Below are positions 1-13,666 of a stretch of DNA of 64,000 bases, piece by piece. Both the position numbers and the translations under genes were made by a program. The notes below the pieces were generated by a model that was not told the origin of the DNA, ran no database searches, and saw only the letters and a program-made list of their open reading frames with translations. Origin of the DNA: Galdieria sulphuraria (lineage: Eukaryota > Rhodophyta > Bangiophyceae > Galdieriales > Galdieriaceae); NCBI RefSeq assembly GCF_000341285.1, contig NW_005178444.1, positions 96,525 to 160,524 of the forward strand. Reading direction: 5' to 3'. Each line of letters begins with the position of its first letter. Positions within the stretch are counted from its first letter, which is position 1.

Positions 1-2716
1 TACGAACAAGTAGCCACTCTTTTTCAACACCATGTAGATCTTTTAGAAGAGTTCACCAACTTCTTACCTGAATCTGCTAGCCAAGCAAAAGCATCCAAAT
101 CTTTTGCCACCAGTCAGGACAAGTCAATTCATCCTTCTTCAGGTAACGCCAATCAACGTAGCCAACCTTATTTTGTCGTATCCGATGAAGAAATGCATCC
201 GAGGAAAGTATCCAGTCAGGAATGGAAAGCATCATCGAAACAACCCAAGAGGGAAGAAAAGAGAAAAGAAGCCAAGAAAAGACAGTCCACTACAACAGAC
301 AAAGCTCACGAATCGCAAGTTTCGCGTGCTTCTTTATTAACCAAGAATAGTATGATTCTATTCGAACAAATTCGCAAGGAGTTGGGACCTGAGCAGAAAT
401 ATATCTATTCGGAGTTTATCAAATGTCTTTCGTTATTTTCGCAAGGAATTATATCACGTGCCGAATTGCTCATGTTGTGTCAAGAATTATTTGCTGAAAA
501 ACCTGCTTTATATGAAGCCTTTCAAACTTTCTTACAATCCAGTTCAGCTGGTCCTGGTGCAGTTGAAGAAGCTATGAGTATTTTACAAAGTTCTCAATGG
601 AGAAAAGAATATCAACAGAAGAAAAGTGGCAGAAATGCTTCTGTAGAAGGTTTTGATGCCACCAAAAGTTGGAGTTATAAACCATTATCAGAAATTGCAT
701 TGGAAAGCGAAGAAACTTGTACCGTTTCATATCGTAAATTACCTGATAACTTTCCTCGTCCTTCATGTTCTGGTCGAGGTCCTTTAGAAAATGCAGTATT
801 GAATGATTCTTGGGTTTCATTACCTACTGGAAGTGAAGACTTTTCATTTAAGCATATGAGAAAGAACCAATATGAAGACAATCTCTTTCGTTGTGAAGAT
901 GACCGATACGAATTGGATATGGTGATTGAAACCAATGCCGCAACAATAGCCAAGTTGGAGCCTATTGCTGCAGCTGTACAACAAATGACTTTAGAACAGA
1001 GGTCTCGTTATGCATTGGCGGAAGGTATTTTGAGTCCCATTCATTTGAAAGCTATTGAGCGCATCTATGGAGAACATGGACCAAGTGTTGTAGAGCAAGT
1101 GAAACAAAGTCCTTCAGTTACTGTTGGCATTGTATTATCTCGTTTAAAACAGAAAGATGTGGAATGGAGAAGAACTCGTTTAGAGATGAACAAAATGTGG
1201 AGAGAAACGGTGGAAAAGAATTATTACAAGTCACTTGATCATCGTTCATTCTACTTTAAGCAGACGGATCGCAAAGCACTCAATTCCAAGTCATTAGTTG
1301 CTCAAGTAAATCATGATTCATTGCCTGCTTATCAAATCGTGGATTCTTTTCGTCATGAATGGGCACCCAATGGAGGATTATGGACATCTCGTGGTTTGGA
1401 ATGTCCGTTTGAGAATAGTCGAGAACAATCCACTCCTTGTATGGGCGAATTGTGTAAGGAGGATATGGAACAAGTATTGGATATTGTTATGTTTTCATTG
1501 AATGTGGAATGTGGAGAAGGAAAAGAAGCCAATTTGCTTTATTATTTGTTTTCTCATTTTATGCTTTGTTTCTTTCGATTATCGGATTCGATGGATTTGT
1601 CCTGTCCTAATGATGTATTGAGTGAAGACGTTACTCCTATTTTAGGTTTTCATTGGCAACTTGTTGGACGACGATGGATTCCGTGTTGTAGTTGTGAAGA
1701 AGAAGGACCATTTTCTTCCAGTCATCTTTTGATGGAACAAGATGACGCATCTTTATTTTTCCAAGGCAACGTATTTTATGGCGACGAGTCTTTGTATATT
1801 TTATTTCGTCTATTTCATCTTTTATATAATCGATTGGCAGCAGCACAACAAATGGCACAATCACAAGCACAACAAGCCAGAGAAAGAGCTTCTATCCATA
1901 ATCATAATGCTACTGCTGGTGGTGTTCCAATGGGTACTCATTCCGTGATACTTAATCACGATACAACCTCTTCTCAAACTTTTAATCGGTATAATATTCA
2001 CTATTCCATCATCACTCATAAACTTATACTAATTTTGTAGGATACAATCCAATGCGTTTGATTCGGGTGCTCCTGTTGCAACTGCAGGGACTACAGCTGA
2101 ACAATTGTTTGAAGAATATTTATCTTCATTGAAGAGTTTATTGGATGGTTCATTAGAAACTTCCAAATATGAAGACCGTTGTAGAAGTTTATTGGGTACC
2201 AACAGCTACATACTTTTTACTATGGACAAGTTGATTGCTCGTTTGATTAAACAAATACAAACCGTATTTCATCCCAATGGAGGAAATGCCAACGTTTGGT
2301 TATACACTTATTATCATTTACTTGGTATGCATAGTCGAGAAGGCATCCATGAATGGCTTTATTATCACATGATTTGGAACAAAGTGATAACTGAAAAGAA
2401 TGCTGTGTCGAATATCTATCGAATGGCACATTTACCTAATTCTGTGTTGGGCAGTAAACGAAATGGTGGTGTTTTACAATGCAGCGTAGTTGTGACAAAT
2501 GAAAAGAATGGTAAAAGTACTGTTCATGAACAAACAAAGAAAATAGATCCGTATTGGTATATCTATGCAACTCAATCATGCTCAAAACAACGTGGATCGA
2601 TCAAAAAAATGATAGAAAAACAATGCAAAAAAGGCATATTATCCTCATCTGGGGTGGAAGAACATCCCATCATTTTTACATATCAACAAGGACGAATGTG
2701 TTATTTTTCTCATTAA
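1..2716 (+). CDS. SIN3: SIN3-type transcriptional corepressor, 5' end outside window
   Basis: Scaffold of the Sin3-histone deacetylase corepressor complex in the nucleus. The reading frame is already open at base 1. Two exons, 1-1988 and 2041-2716, joined across a 52-bp intron, give the last 887 residues. Seen in order: the end of a paired amphipathic helix domain (residues 1-30, LLEEFTNFLPE), a second PAH-like helix pair near 117-180, and the HDAC-interaction domain near 240-345 with the signatures CSGRGPLENAVLND, PTGSEDFSFKHMRKNQYE and LFRCEDDRYELDMVI. The Sin3 C-terminal region carries TNSYILFTMDKLIARLIKQI in exon 2. Without the join, the first exon would end in a family-unlike tail at 2040. 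The family assignment is firm. Only the length of the missing N-terminus is unknown. Confidence 0.93.
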
Positions 2717-2732
2717 GGACCCAAAGGATAAA

Positions 2733-4081
2733 CTAATTGCTCAACATCTTTTGAATATTTTGTTGTACTTCTGCTTCTCTCAAAAAGTACCCAGTAACCA
2801 GTAACCAAAATAGCATTTGAGAAAGTTCACTTGTACTTGTCTCTACAACAGACATGGGATTCTGTGCAATCGATGTTTGCATAGTGACTGCACGGATGAT
2901 TCGTTTCATAGCATCTATTACTTCATCTCCCATATCTCTAGTCAAAGACTCCAATTGGTCTTGTTCCATAGTTCGAATATAACTCAACAATTGACTACCC
3001 GATGCATTCTTATATTTTGTTAATTCCTTCTCCAACAGAATAACTTGAGATCGTAACTCTTGTACGTACTCCGAAGCATCCATTTCTGTAGTGCTTCCAT
3101 CCACATTTTGAAAGGTCACTTTGCCTTGTACCGACGGCTTTTGTCCTTCCAACAAATGTCGCTTATCATCCACAGTCTCCAAACTTTTAGTAAGACTATA
3201 ACGATATTGAGCATTTCGTAACATATATCCTGTCATCAAACAAGACTCCATAAGTTGCATCAATTGCATACCAACAGTACGAATACTCGTTTGAAATAAA
3301 CCTGGAGGCAAAGAACCCAACAATTGAACCAAATTCAGTTTAATAGCATTTTGTACCTAAACTGTGTCATTCGGTTTCATTATAAACCATATAATAAACT
3401 TACGTCTTTTGGTGTTTTTCTCATAAACCTAGCAACCAACTCACTAGGTGGTACCTGTTGAATGAACTCGAGCAATTCATTCTGTTTCTCCTTGTCATAA
3501 GCTGTCAACGCTGATGAAATATCCAAATTTTCGGTAGATAACGAAGCATTTCTTCCCAACCCTGGTAAAGGAAATCCTTCTTGACTTTTTCTTGAGTTGT
3601 CTTCCTTGTCTCCTCCTGAAAGGGAAGAACGAAAGGGTGACCAATTACCAAAGATAGAAAAAGGAAATCCCCCACCCTGATTATTATTATTCTTTTGGTC
3701 ATTGTTGGAGTTGTCTTCGTCGTCGTCCTATAGAGAGAAAATAATGAGTTGCCTATGACGTTCGTGACCGAAAACCCTTTTCTTTGTCCAACCCACCTTG
3801 TTAGAGAAAGTAGTTTTATGAGATGCTCTCCATAAGAATGTAAACGAATGGTCTAATGGTTTCCGAAAAGGTGAAAGACAGGGAACCCATTGTCCTTGAG
3901 GTAGCCTGACAAGTGACTTGCCACGAAACCAACAACCATTTGTGGGTGTTCTACAGTTTGTCAAGCAACAACTTGGCAGTTTTCTATGGAGAAAGTAGTT
4001 TGGATAAACTTGTGTTGGGTTTTGGAAGGCGGCAACTTGCATCACAAAACAGGAAGTCTCTCTCATCTTCAATTCATCCAT
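2733..4081 (-). CDS. DUF760 family protein, probably plastid-targeted
   Basis: Three exons (4081-3797, 3727-3404, 3356-2733), all joined in phase 0, give about 410 residues. The N-terminal ~95 residues are basic and rich in Cys, Ser and Pro, as expected of a transit peptide. A low-complexity acidic/Asn stretch follows, then the DUF760 core: PPSELVARFMRKTPKDVQ, LLGSLPPG, and a second helical half around SYIRTMEQDQLESLTRDMGDEV. DUF760 proteins in plants and algae are chloroplast proteins without a settled biochemical role, so no reaction is proposed. I start at the first true ATG (4081), because the upstream codon is TTG. The stop lies 16 bp from the convergent SIN3 stop. Confidence 0.8.
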
Positions 4082-4196
4082 CAATGAATGGATAACATTT
4101 CTTCATCACTCTTTCGTAGCTATCTCATCTAAGAATCCTTTTTCTTCAAAGACTTTCAATAAATATATTTCTTCATAAAGTTTCACAACAGTTGTC

Positions 4197-6305
<2,109 letters not shown>

Positions 6306-6434
6306 TTCTTCGTAACTCTATGTCCCTCAACCCCTAAGATAACAATCTTTCAACTGGCCACTTTTTCTTTGGGACTAGAAATGTCGTTTCCCCATTTCAA
6401 AGGGAATGAAGAGTATTTATTGGGAGTTTGACTA

Positions 6435-7661
6435 TCAGACACCTAATTCTCTTTGTCTCAAACAAGGTAACAACTGGGTAAACTGTTCTTCCAATAATCT
6501 ACTACTTGCAACTCGAATATAACCATCGTTGGTTGTATACATAATACGACTCTTTCGTCCATCCATATCCATGGCAACAACTTGATCACCTTCCATACAA
6601 GATGAAACGATTTGCCCCATGAAAGTTTCATCATCCTTGACTTGTCGTTGCTCACAACAACCTCTATCAAATAGACATTTACGCAAGTCAATGTAAGAAA
6701 ACAAAACACCACGATAATGCGGTTCTTCATTTTCAATAATGTAATCTTCGTGAGGTCCAAACGCCAACATCATTCGCAAAGGATTGCTCAAAAGATCAAC
6801 AAAAGTTATGGAACGAAAAAATGGCCAGCTAGCAACTAAAGGTTCCCCACAGCGACTATCCCAAAAGCAAACTTGTCCACTGGAGTCACCAGATATAAAA
6901 AGATTTTCATTTGCTTCACCAATTTTCACAGAAGTAATCCAATCTTCATGCCCATGATAGGATGTGTGACAATGCAGTTTGGACGCCTCAACATCCAAAA
7001 CATGTAAGCTCGTGTTATCGGAAGTGGAATAGATCACTCTCTGCCCATCTAGGCGAGAATTTAACGAAAAAACCATTCCAGAAAAACAGTTGAATGAGTT
7101 GTAACAAGAAAGAGAAAGGGAATCCCAACTAGATTCAGTTACACCACAAAATTTAGCCAAAATAAGGACGCCACTACAACCTAACCAACACAAACGACCA
7201 TACTGGGCAACATCAAAAGTATGAATATTACCAAACGAGCGTTCTGAAAACAAGACATCCCTGGCAGCAAATTCCTTCTTGACAGTAACACGAGACGCTA
7301 TAGTTGCAGCAGAATCTTCACTAAACAGATCGCCCTTCCAGGAAACAAAATTAATACACTCATCGTTGTTGACAATGAAACACACAACGTTTTCTGAAAG
7401 CACTTTTACACGCAAAATTTCTCCATCACAAACATTTGGAAGCAAACAAGACCTCCAACCACTCCCGAACCTTCCAAAAAAAAATAAACTAGCAGCCAAG
7501 TCAAAAAAAAAATATAAAATAACTTGAACAAAAAAGTACCATCCACCAGCAGTGCCGACAACAAACAAAGAACCGTCTGGAGAACTTGCAACAGCAGTAC
7601 CTTTCTCTCCCAAGTAGCTTTCAAAAAGCAAATGGCTGCATTCGAGAACCTTTTTTGACAT
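6435..7661 (-). CDS. WD40-repeat protein, possibly DPH7-like
   Basis: About 385-408 residues, depending on one intron. Several WD-type blades can be seen: VASSPDGSLFVVGTAG near the start, VIYSTSDNTSLHVLDVE, and GHEDWITSVKIG followed by LFISGDSSGQVCFWDSR. The order of blades and the GHEDWI...SGD...WDSR block resemble DPH7 (diphthine methylesterase of diphthamide synthesis), but that identification is weak and another WD40 scaffold is possible. A T-rich segment inside the reading frame (about 7471-7539) has GT and AG ends and a length divisible by three. It is probably an intron, and removing it joins TAGGW to FGSGW. The ATG at 7661 is the only good start and faces the AFG2-type gene across a 697-bp AT-rich gap. 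Confidence 0.6.
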   Translation of the reverse strand: MSKKVLECSHLLFESYLGEKGTAVASSPDGSLFVVGTAGGWYFFVQVILYFFFDLAASLFFFGRFGSGWRSCLLPNVCDGEILRVKVLSENVVCFIVNNDECINFVSWKGDLFSEDSAATIASRVTVKKEFAARDVLFSERSFGNIHTFDVAQYGRLCWLGCSGVLILAKFCGVTESSWDSLSLSCYNSFNCFSGMVFSLNSRLDGQRVIYSTSDNTSLHVLDVEASKLHCHTSYHGHEDWITSVKIGEANENLFISGDSSGQVCFWDSRCGEPLVASWPFFRSITFVDLLSNPLRMMLAFGPHEDYIIENEEPHYRGVLFSYIDLRKCLFDRGCCEQRQVKDDETFMGQIVSSCMEGDQVVAMDMDGRKSRIMYTTNDGYIRVASSRLLEEQFTQLLPCLRQRELGV

Positions 7662-8358
7662 TATAGTACATTTTCACTTACCAACTCCCAATCGTAAACG
7701 AACACCAACATTTAACATTCTAATGACTGAATGCAAAAGAAACACCTACATTGCTTTGTTTCTAATCTTTCGGTAAATATTTCAGGTTCCTCATTATGCA
7801 AACGCTTTTAAATATTAACCCTACTAACCTAAACAAAAAAAATGTGCAAAAATAATAAGTAAAAATCACAAATTCCAGAACATCTCGTAATTTTAGCAAA
7901 ACAACGTTCAAAATAAAATAACAAAATTAAAAAAATTATTTCTTTGATATTAAATTTCTTTTGTAGATATTAAACCACTTAATACAAATTTTCCAAAAAT
8001 GACTCAAAATTTTTATAAATAGCAACAAACTTTATTTGTTTAAAATGCGGTTGTTTAAGTTTTAAATATTTTTTTAAATTTTTTACAATAGCATAATATT
8101 TCTTTAGGTCTCTTCTTACATATATTTATTATCTTCAATGTTTTTGGAAGAGTATGTTTTTTTTTGCCATTCCTTGAACTTAGCAATTCTGCAATTTTTT
8201 ATTTAATATGTTTTAAACACCTTTTAAATGTTTTTTACCATAACAGCATTTCTTTTGTATTTAAACAATTCGACTTTTCATACATAATGCAGAAATTCAA
8301 AGCCAGCCTTGTCTATATGGTTGGTTTTTTGTTTTGGCATTGTTGGTAGTTCATCGCA
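7662..8358. other. AT-rich divergent intergenic region
   Basis: Holds the promoters of the WD40 gene (leftward) and the AFG2-type gene (rightward). It is strongly AT-rich with many T and A runs. Short open frames such as 8164-8349 encode only low-complexity Phe/Leu/Asn-rich sequence and are not taken as genes. No RNA gene is recognised. Confidence 0.6.
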
Positions 8359-11004
8359 ATGGACAAAGTCTTGGAAGTGATAGACTTGAGTTTATTGCTT
8401 GACAAAATCGCTATAAAAGGCGCACCCCCTGAAAGTATACAGCGTTTAGGAGTTGCTGTGTTATCGGCGAAATATATGAAGGACTTTAATATTCGTCTAG
8501 GACAGCCGTTACGATTAACAAAGCTTCCGTCGATTGACTCAACTATTTCGAGTGTGGAGCAAGAGGAGAGCTTAAATGTAGCTTTGGAGCGCGTGCACTT
8601 ATTTGATGAGCCGAGTGATAGGAACATTTCTTGTGCCACATACCCGTCACCGCAATTCTTATTGTCGATAGCTTGGCCGTTGTCGTTTTTGCCTGATAAT
8701 GTTATTGCTTTAGATTCTTTTAGTTGTTTCTTATTATTTATGACTGCATATCAGAAACAAGTGATCAAAGACACCACATTAGAAGTAGCTCTGAGGGTGA
8801 AGAAAGAAATGGGTCGAAAAACTTTGTTACCTTCTACGCCTGTATCTGGGAAGAAAAAGCACAAATCACCCAAAGTGCAGCCGAATAAAGAAGAGAATAT
8901 TTCTATTGGTGTATGTATGTCTCATGTTTACAGTGAAGAGGAACATGGTCGAATTGCTGCTACGGTGTTTTGTTGTATTGCAGGGTTTGGTCCACCTAGT
9001 GTAGATGGCCAGTTGGAACCCGTGGATTCGGACCGTTTAGAAAAATGGTACGATGATGTACATTTTGAGTCATATATAAGAAATATTGTTTCCAAGCGGT
9101 ATATCGTACCTGGTTGTTGGATTTGTGTGAGTATGGAAGGTCGGGATCTTTATTTGGTTTGTCATCGCATCCTGCCTTTTGAGGATCGAAAATGGAATGA
9201 AGACAATGATAGAAATGCCGTTTGGAAAGTGGTGAAGAATACCCAAATAGAATGGTTACCACTTGTCCAAGCAGATAACAAGCGTACAAAGTTGATAGCT
9301 TTGGGAGGTTTAGATGAACAGATGAACAAAATGAAATCATTTTTATCCAGTTGTTGTGAAAGTGAAGAATACAGAGAACAGTTGAGTCGTTTGGGCATTC
9401 GTCCTAGTCGAGGTATATTATTATACGGTCCACCGGGAACTGGCAAGTCGACATTGGCACAAGTAGTAGCGTCAAGCATGCAAGTCCGTTGCGTACGAAC
9501 AGTGAGAGCGCCTTGGATAGTTTCAAGTACATTTGGAGAAACGGAATCCACCTTGATGGAAATATTTCAACAAGTTGGAGATCGAGTTCCATCGATTCTC
9601 ATTATTGATGAAATAGATGCTTTAGGTGTTTCTCGAGATAGTCAGTTTGCAACGGAGGCAGAGCTCAGACTAACTGGTTCTTTGTTGAGGTGTATTGATC
9701 AGATGCCAAAGAGAATGGTATTGATTGGAACTACTCATCGTCTGGATGCTTTAGATGCTGCATTGAGAAGACCTGGACGTTTAGATATGGAGTTGGAAGT
9801 TTCTGTTCCGAACAGTTGCCAACGTTGTTCCATTTTGCGTGAAATTATAAAAAGCAGCACATCTTTAAGAGATGAGAAAGGGATGACATGGCAAGTTGAG
9901 TTGACAGACGATGATTTGTTGGAAGTTGCCAACGATTTGCATGGCTATGTAGGAGCAGATATACTAGCATTATGGAGAGAGAGTTGTTACTTAGCATATA
10001 AACGATGGAAACAAGGCAAGGCTTTAGAATGTCGCGCTATATCTGTGCTGAAGGAAGATTTACAAGAAGCTCGTAAAGAAATATTTCCCAGTGCGATGAG
10101 AGAGATAGTGGTTGAAGTTGCTCAAGTTTGTTGGGACGACATTGGAGGTTATCATCAAGTGAAACAGCAGTTAAGGGAAGCAGTTGAATGGCCTAAGAAG
10201 TATGCTCATTATTTTCGACGTTTTGGTATTTCTCCTATAAAAGGCATCTTATTATATGGCCCTCCTGGTTGTAGTAAGACTTTGATGGCAAAAGCGTTGG
10301 CGAATGAAACCAATTGCCATTTTTTATCTGTCAAAGGCCCAGAATTATTTCAAAAGTGGGTTGGAGAGTCAGAAAAAGCAGTACGCAATTTATTTCGAAA
10401 AGCCAAGTCTGTTGCACCGTGTATTATATTTTTTGATGAAATCGATGCTTTAGCTTCACGTCGACAAGAAGAGCAAAATAGTTCACATGCAGAACAACGA
10501 GTATTGGCACAATTATTAACCGAAATGGATGGCATTGCTTCCAGTGGATTGATGAGTCGTGTTGATGAGGAGATGGAAGAGTCTTGGATATTTGTATTGG
10601 GTGCCACGAATCGACCTGATTTATTGGACCCGGCATTGATACGACCGGGTAGATTTGATAGACTTGTTTATGTTGGGCTACCTGATTCGGAGGCGAGGGA
10701 ACAAATATTAAAGATTCATTGTCGTTCTATTCCATTGAACGACTCCTCCATGGATTGGAAAAGTTTAGTAGAGTTGACTCAAGGCATGACGGGAGCAGAG
10801 TTGGCATCGCTTTGTCGAGAAGCCACCTTAAATGCTTTGAAACAGTTAGTTGATAGTCATTCAGAAATTTCTCAACATCCTCAAGTGGAGTATTATCATT
10901 TTGAAATAGCTTTACAACAAGTGAAACCGAGAACCAACAGTCATTTATTGACATTTTATGAAAGTTTTGCTCAACATAGTGGTTATCATCACATTGTACA
11001 ATGA
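8359..11004 (+). CDS. AFG2: AFG2/SPATA5 (Drg1)-type double AAA+ ATPase
   Basis: Intronless gene for 881 residues. AFG2/Drg1 extracts the shuttling factor Rlp24 from cytoplasmic pre-60S ribosomes, which is what the family predicts here. An N-terminal substrate-binding region (1-320) precedes two AAA modules. D1 has Walker A GPPGTGKS near 357 and Walker B LIIDEIDALG. D2 has GPPGCSKT near 634, IIFFDEIDALASRR and ATNRPDLLDPALIRPGRFD. The Cys-Ser substitution in the D2 Walker A (GPPGCSKT) is typical of the AFG2/SPATA5 branch and separates it from Cdc48/p97. Length and domain order fit the family (about 780-890 residues). The stop lies only 15 bp before the stop of the convergent repeat-protein gene. 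Confidence 0.92.
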   Translation: MDKVLEVIDLSLLLDKIAIKGAPPESIQRLGVAVLSAKYMKDFNIRLGQPLRLTKLPSIDSTISSVEQEESLNVALERVHLFDEPSDRNISCATYPSPQFLLSIAWPLSFLPDNVIALDSFSCFLLFMTAYQKQVIKDTTLEVALRVKKEMGRKTLLPSTPVSGKKKHKSPKVQPNKEENISIGVCMSHVYSEEEHGRIAATVFCCIAGFGPPSVDGQLEPVDSDRLEKWYDDVHFESYIRNIVSKRYIVPGCWICVSMEGRDLYLVCHRILPFEDRKWNEDNDRNAVWKVVKNTQIEWLPLVQADNKRTKLIALGGLDEQMNKMKSFLSSCCESEEYREQLSRLGIRPSRGILLYGPPGTGKSTLAQVVASSMQVRCVRTVRAPWIVSSTFGETESTLMEIFQQVGDRVPSILIIDEIDALGVSRDSQFATEAELRLTGSLLRCIDQMPKRMVLIGTTHRLDALDAALRRPGRLDMELEVSVPNSCQRCSILREIIKSSTSLRDEKGMTWQVELTDDDLLEVANDLHGYVGADILALWRESCYLAYKRWKQGKALECRAISVLKEDLQEARKEIFPSAMREIVVEVAQVCWDDIGGYHQVKQQLREAVEWPKKYAHYFRRFGISPIKGILLYGPPGCSKTLMAKALANETNCHFLSVKGPELFQKWVGESEKAVRNLFRKAKSVAPCIIFFDEIDALASRRQEEQNSSHAEQRVLAQLLTEMDGIASSGLMSRVDEEMEESWIFVLGATNRPDLLDPALIRPGRFDRLVYVGLPDSEAREQILKIHCRSIPLNDSSMDWKSLVELTQGMTGAELASLCREATLNALKQLVDSHSEISQHPQVEYYHFEIALQQVKPRTNSHLLTFYESFAQHSGYHHIVQ

Positions 11005-11019
11005 AAAGATGAAATTGTT

Positions 11020-13629
11020 TTATCCATCTGGAAAAGACATCCATTTAGAAAAGGGTTTCATTCTTTTAGGTTTTTGTAACATGGAATATCCTGCTTGAGA
11101 AGCTAACCATTGAGTTAACCAATGAGGATTATCTTCATGAATAGTCCAACCCATACGACAAGCTACTTTCTGAAATCCTCCGTGACGATAAATCACAAAT
11201 ACCAAGTCTCTATAACCTGTTTGAAACAGTTCCTTTTTGCTAGGCATCAATCCAGGAGTTCCATATTTGTCTACCCATAAGACTAGTTGTTTAATTACGT
11301 TGGACCAATATCGATAATAAGCAGGTGGTAAAGGTCGCATATGGGGTGCTTTCCATTTTAGTCGATGTGCTAATTGAGTAGCTCCTTGATGATATTTCAT
11401 GATAGCAAAGGCAATATCACCCCTTCCATCTCGATACAATTCTTCTACAGAAGCAACTGCTCGAAGAGGTAAACCTCGATTGGATAAGTATCGTTGCAAC
11501 TGTCGACGTACAAAACCAACATCTTTCCATAACCTATTCATTTGAAATGGTGGGTTCCAAAAACTTTCTCTCTACTTACTTATGGGATGAAATGCAACGA
11601 TAATGAGGTACCAATCCAAGACGTTTGGCATAATAAACCCAACCTTTGGTATCTCTTATTGCATCTGCCAAATCTCCTCTACCCAGTTGGTACAAAGTCT
11701 CATTACTTGGCATATATCTAAATGTTATCATTTTTTCTACTAAGTATCATATTCCATAATTATAGACATACCTCTTCTCTTCATTCGATAACAAGGCTAT
11801 CAATTCTTTCAACTCTGTTATCACATTTTCTGGATCATTCCAATACATACGAGGTCGACTAGGAATAGTCCATTCCAACCCAAAAGCTTTAGCAACTGCA
11901 GGAAAACCATGATGGAGTCGAATACCAAATGCTAAATCGACTCTACCACGTATAACCAAATCATTCAAAGTAGGCATTCTATGATATCCCCACTTTTCCA
12001 TATCTGCATAGAGTCGCTTCCTTAGGTTGCTCCAATTACGCCAAAAACTGATTGGTCCTATCCAATTCAAATGAAGTTTACCAGCTACTACTGAAAATCC
12101 ACCATGTAACTGGATTGCATAACAAAGATCACGTCGTTGATGGCGTCTCAACTCATGACCAAGTGGCATCACACCTGGAGTCCCATAACGACGTAACTAG
12201 AGCCATACTTTTAGTTGCCGAAACAAAATGTATCATCATGAAGACTTACAAATACCGATATTTCTGCTCGAAGGATAGCAAAATCATTCCAATATCCTTT
12301 GGCCTTTCGTTTACTTTGTCTCAACATGTATAGTTTAGCTGCCACTGTCTGCACACCGCCATGTTTCCTAATCGCCTCTACAAGGTCTTGACGTTGATTC
12401 CTTTTCAAATTGGACAAGGTAGGAACTATAACACAAATAGATGAATATGAATCTCTTATCATCCATACAAGATACCTACTCGAATAGGGAATATTATTCA
12501 TGGAATGGTCCTGGAAAGAGATAAAGGCAGTCAATTCCTCTTTCAAATTTTCTATATTGGACCAATATCCACGTGGTTGTCGAGTACTTTTAGATAACGG
12601 AATTTGAGTCTTACGTGATACTTCATAAAGTCCTCCATGTAAGCGAATGGCACCCATCAAATCCCATCTCTTACAAGTACTCAACAAAGTCATCGTCGGT
12701 AACTGTTCTAATCCATTTTGTTGCATAAACTGAAGCAGTTCATTTCTTAGATTATCCATATTGTGCCAATATTTTCTTCTCTTATTGGGTATTCTTCCAA
12801 GCTTCTCTGCCACTGCTGGAAATCCTCCATATTTATGAATAGCTTTAGCTAAATCCAATCGACGTGCTTTCAACAATTGATGATAGGTAGGCATATACAA
12901 TGTTCTCCATTCGGCAATTTCTTTGGCAACGTGTTCAAAATGATCCCAATAACCGGAAGAATGATGATTAGGTTGCAATCCAATCTCTCTTGCTACGGCA
13001 TGAAAGCCACCGTGATGACTGCTGATTGCCAAAGCCAACGCATAACGTCCAGATTTTCTCAATTCATTGGCACTTGGCATACGATGGAGCGCAATGCTAT
13101 TTTCATCAAGTCCTGAGACGCCGTCTCTCTGTTCCACATATTGTATTATCTCTTTGCGAACACTTGAATAGTCTTTCCAATAACCTCGAGGTTTCCGTTT
13201 CTTTTTTCTCTTCTCACGAAGCAATAAGACATCGCGCACTTTGTTTTGCTTTTGTTGAGGAACGAGCAACTCAAAAGATGGCGTACCACCACCATAATAA
13301 CACTTGGTAGATGAACGAGGTAGAGGACATTCACCTCCACTTTTCTTCACTTGCAGTAAATGTACAGAGTCACTCACTTGAGGTTGACTAGAATCTACTA
13401 TAGATTGCTGTGTTGCTATTGGCTTCCGTTGTATCATACAACGAAAAGGTCGTTGGACGATGACACTCTGGTGAGCAGCTGGAAGGCGTCCCAATAAAAT
13501 AACTTGCTTGCGTAAATAAGAAAGAAACCATTTGGATGACTTGGAGTATCGTATTATTAAAGATCCACTGTCAACTATTGATATATATGAAACTGTGGAA
13601 GCATGAAAACCACAACATGTGCAAATCAT
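11020..13629 (-). CDS. Nine-repeat (YW...HGG..VA) protein of unknown function
   Basis: Five exons (13629-12480, 12425-12250, 12196-11772, 11717-11580, 11533-11020) give 800 residues. After ~180 N-terminal residues that are basic and could carry an organelle signal, nine tandem units of about 65-80 residues fill the protein. Each reads roughly YW-N-x3-L-x2-EL, a short linker, MPT-x3-L-x5-R-x-DL-x2-AI-x3-GGF-x2-VA-x2-LG. Examples: RLDLAKAIHKYGGFPAVAEK, RWDLMGAIRLHGG, RQDLVEAIRKHGG. The unit is predicted all-helical and basic, so a nucleic-acid-binding solenoid in plastid or mitochondrion is a reasonable guess, but nothing here proves it. I cannot match it to a named family. It is not PPR, OPR, TPR or mTERF by pattern. 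Four introns of 46-54 bp fall inside repeats and restore the repeat pattern when removed. Confidence 0.85.
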
Positions 13630-13666
13630 CCAACTTGTTCGATTTCACAACAACAATAGCCATCAT

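Noticed and set aside
8164-8349. 61-codon plus-strand frame before the AFG2-type gene
   Set aside because: Phe/Leu/Ile-rich low-complexity translation of an AT-rich promoter; no family-like sequence.
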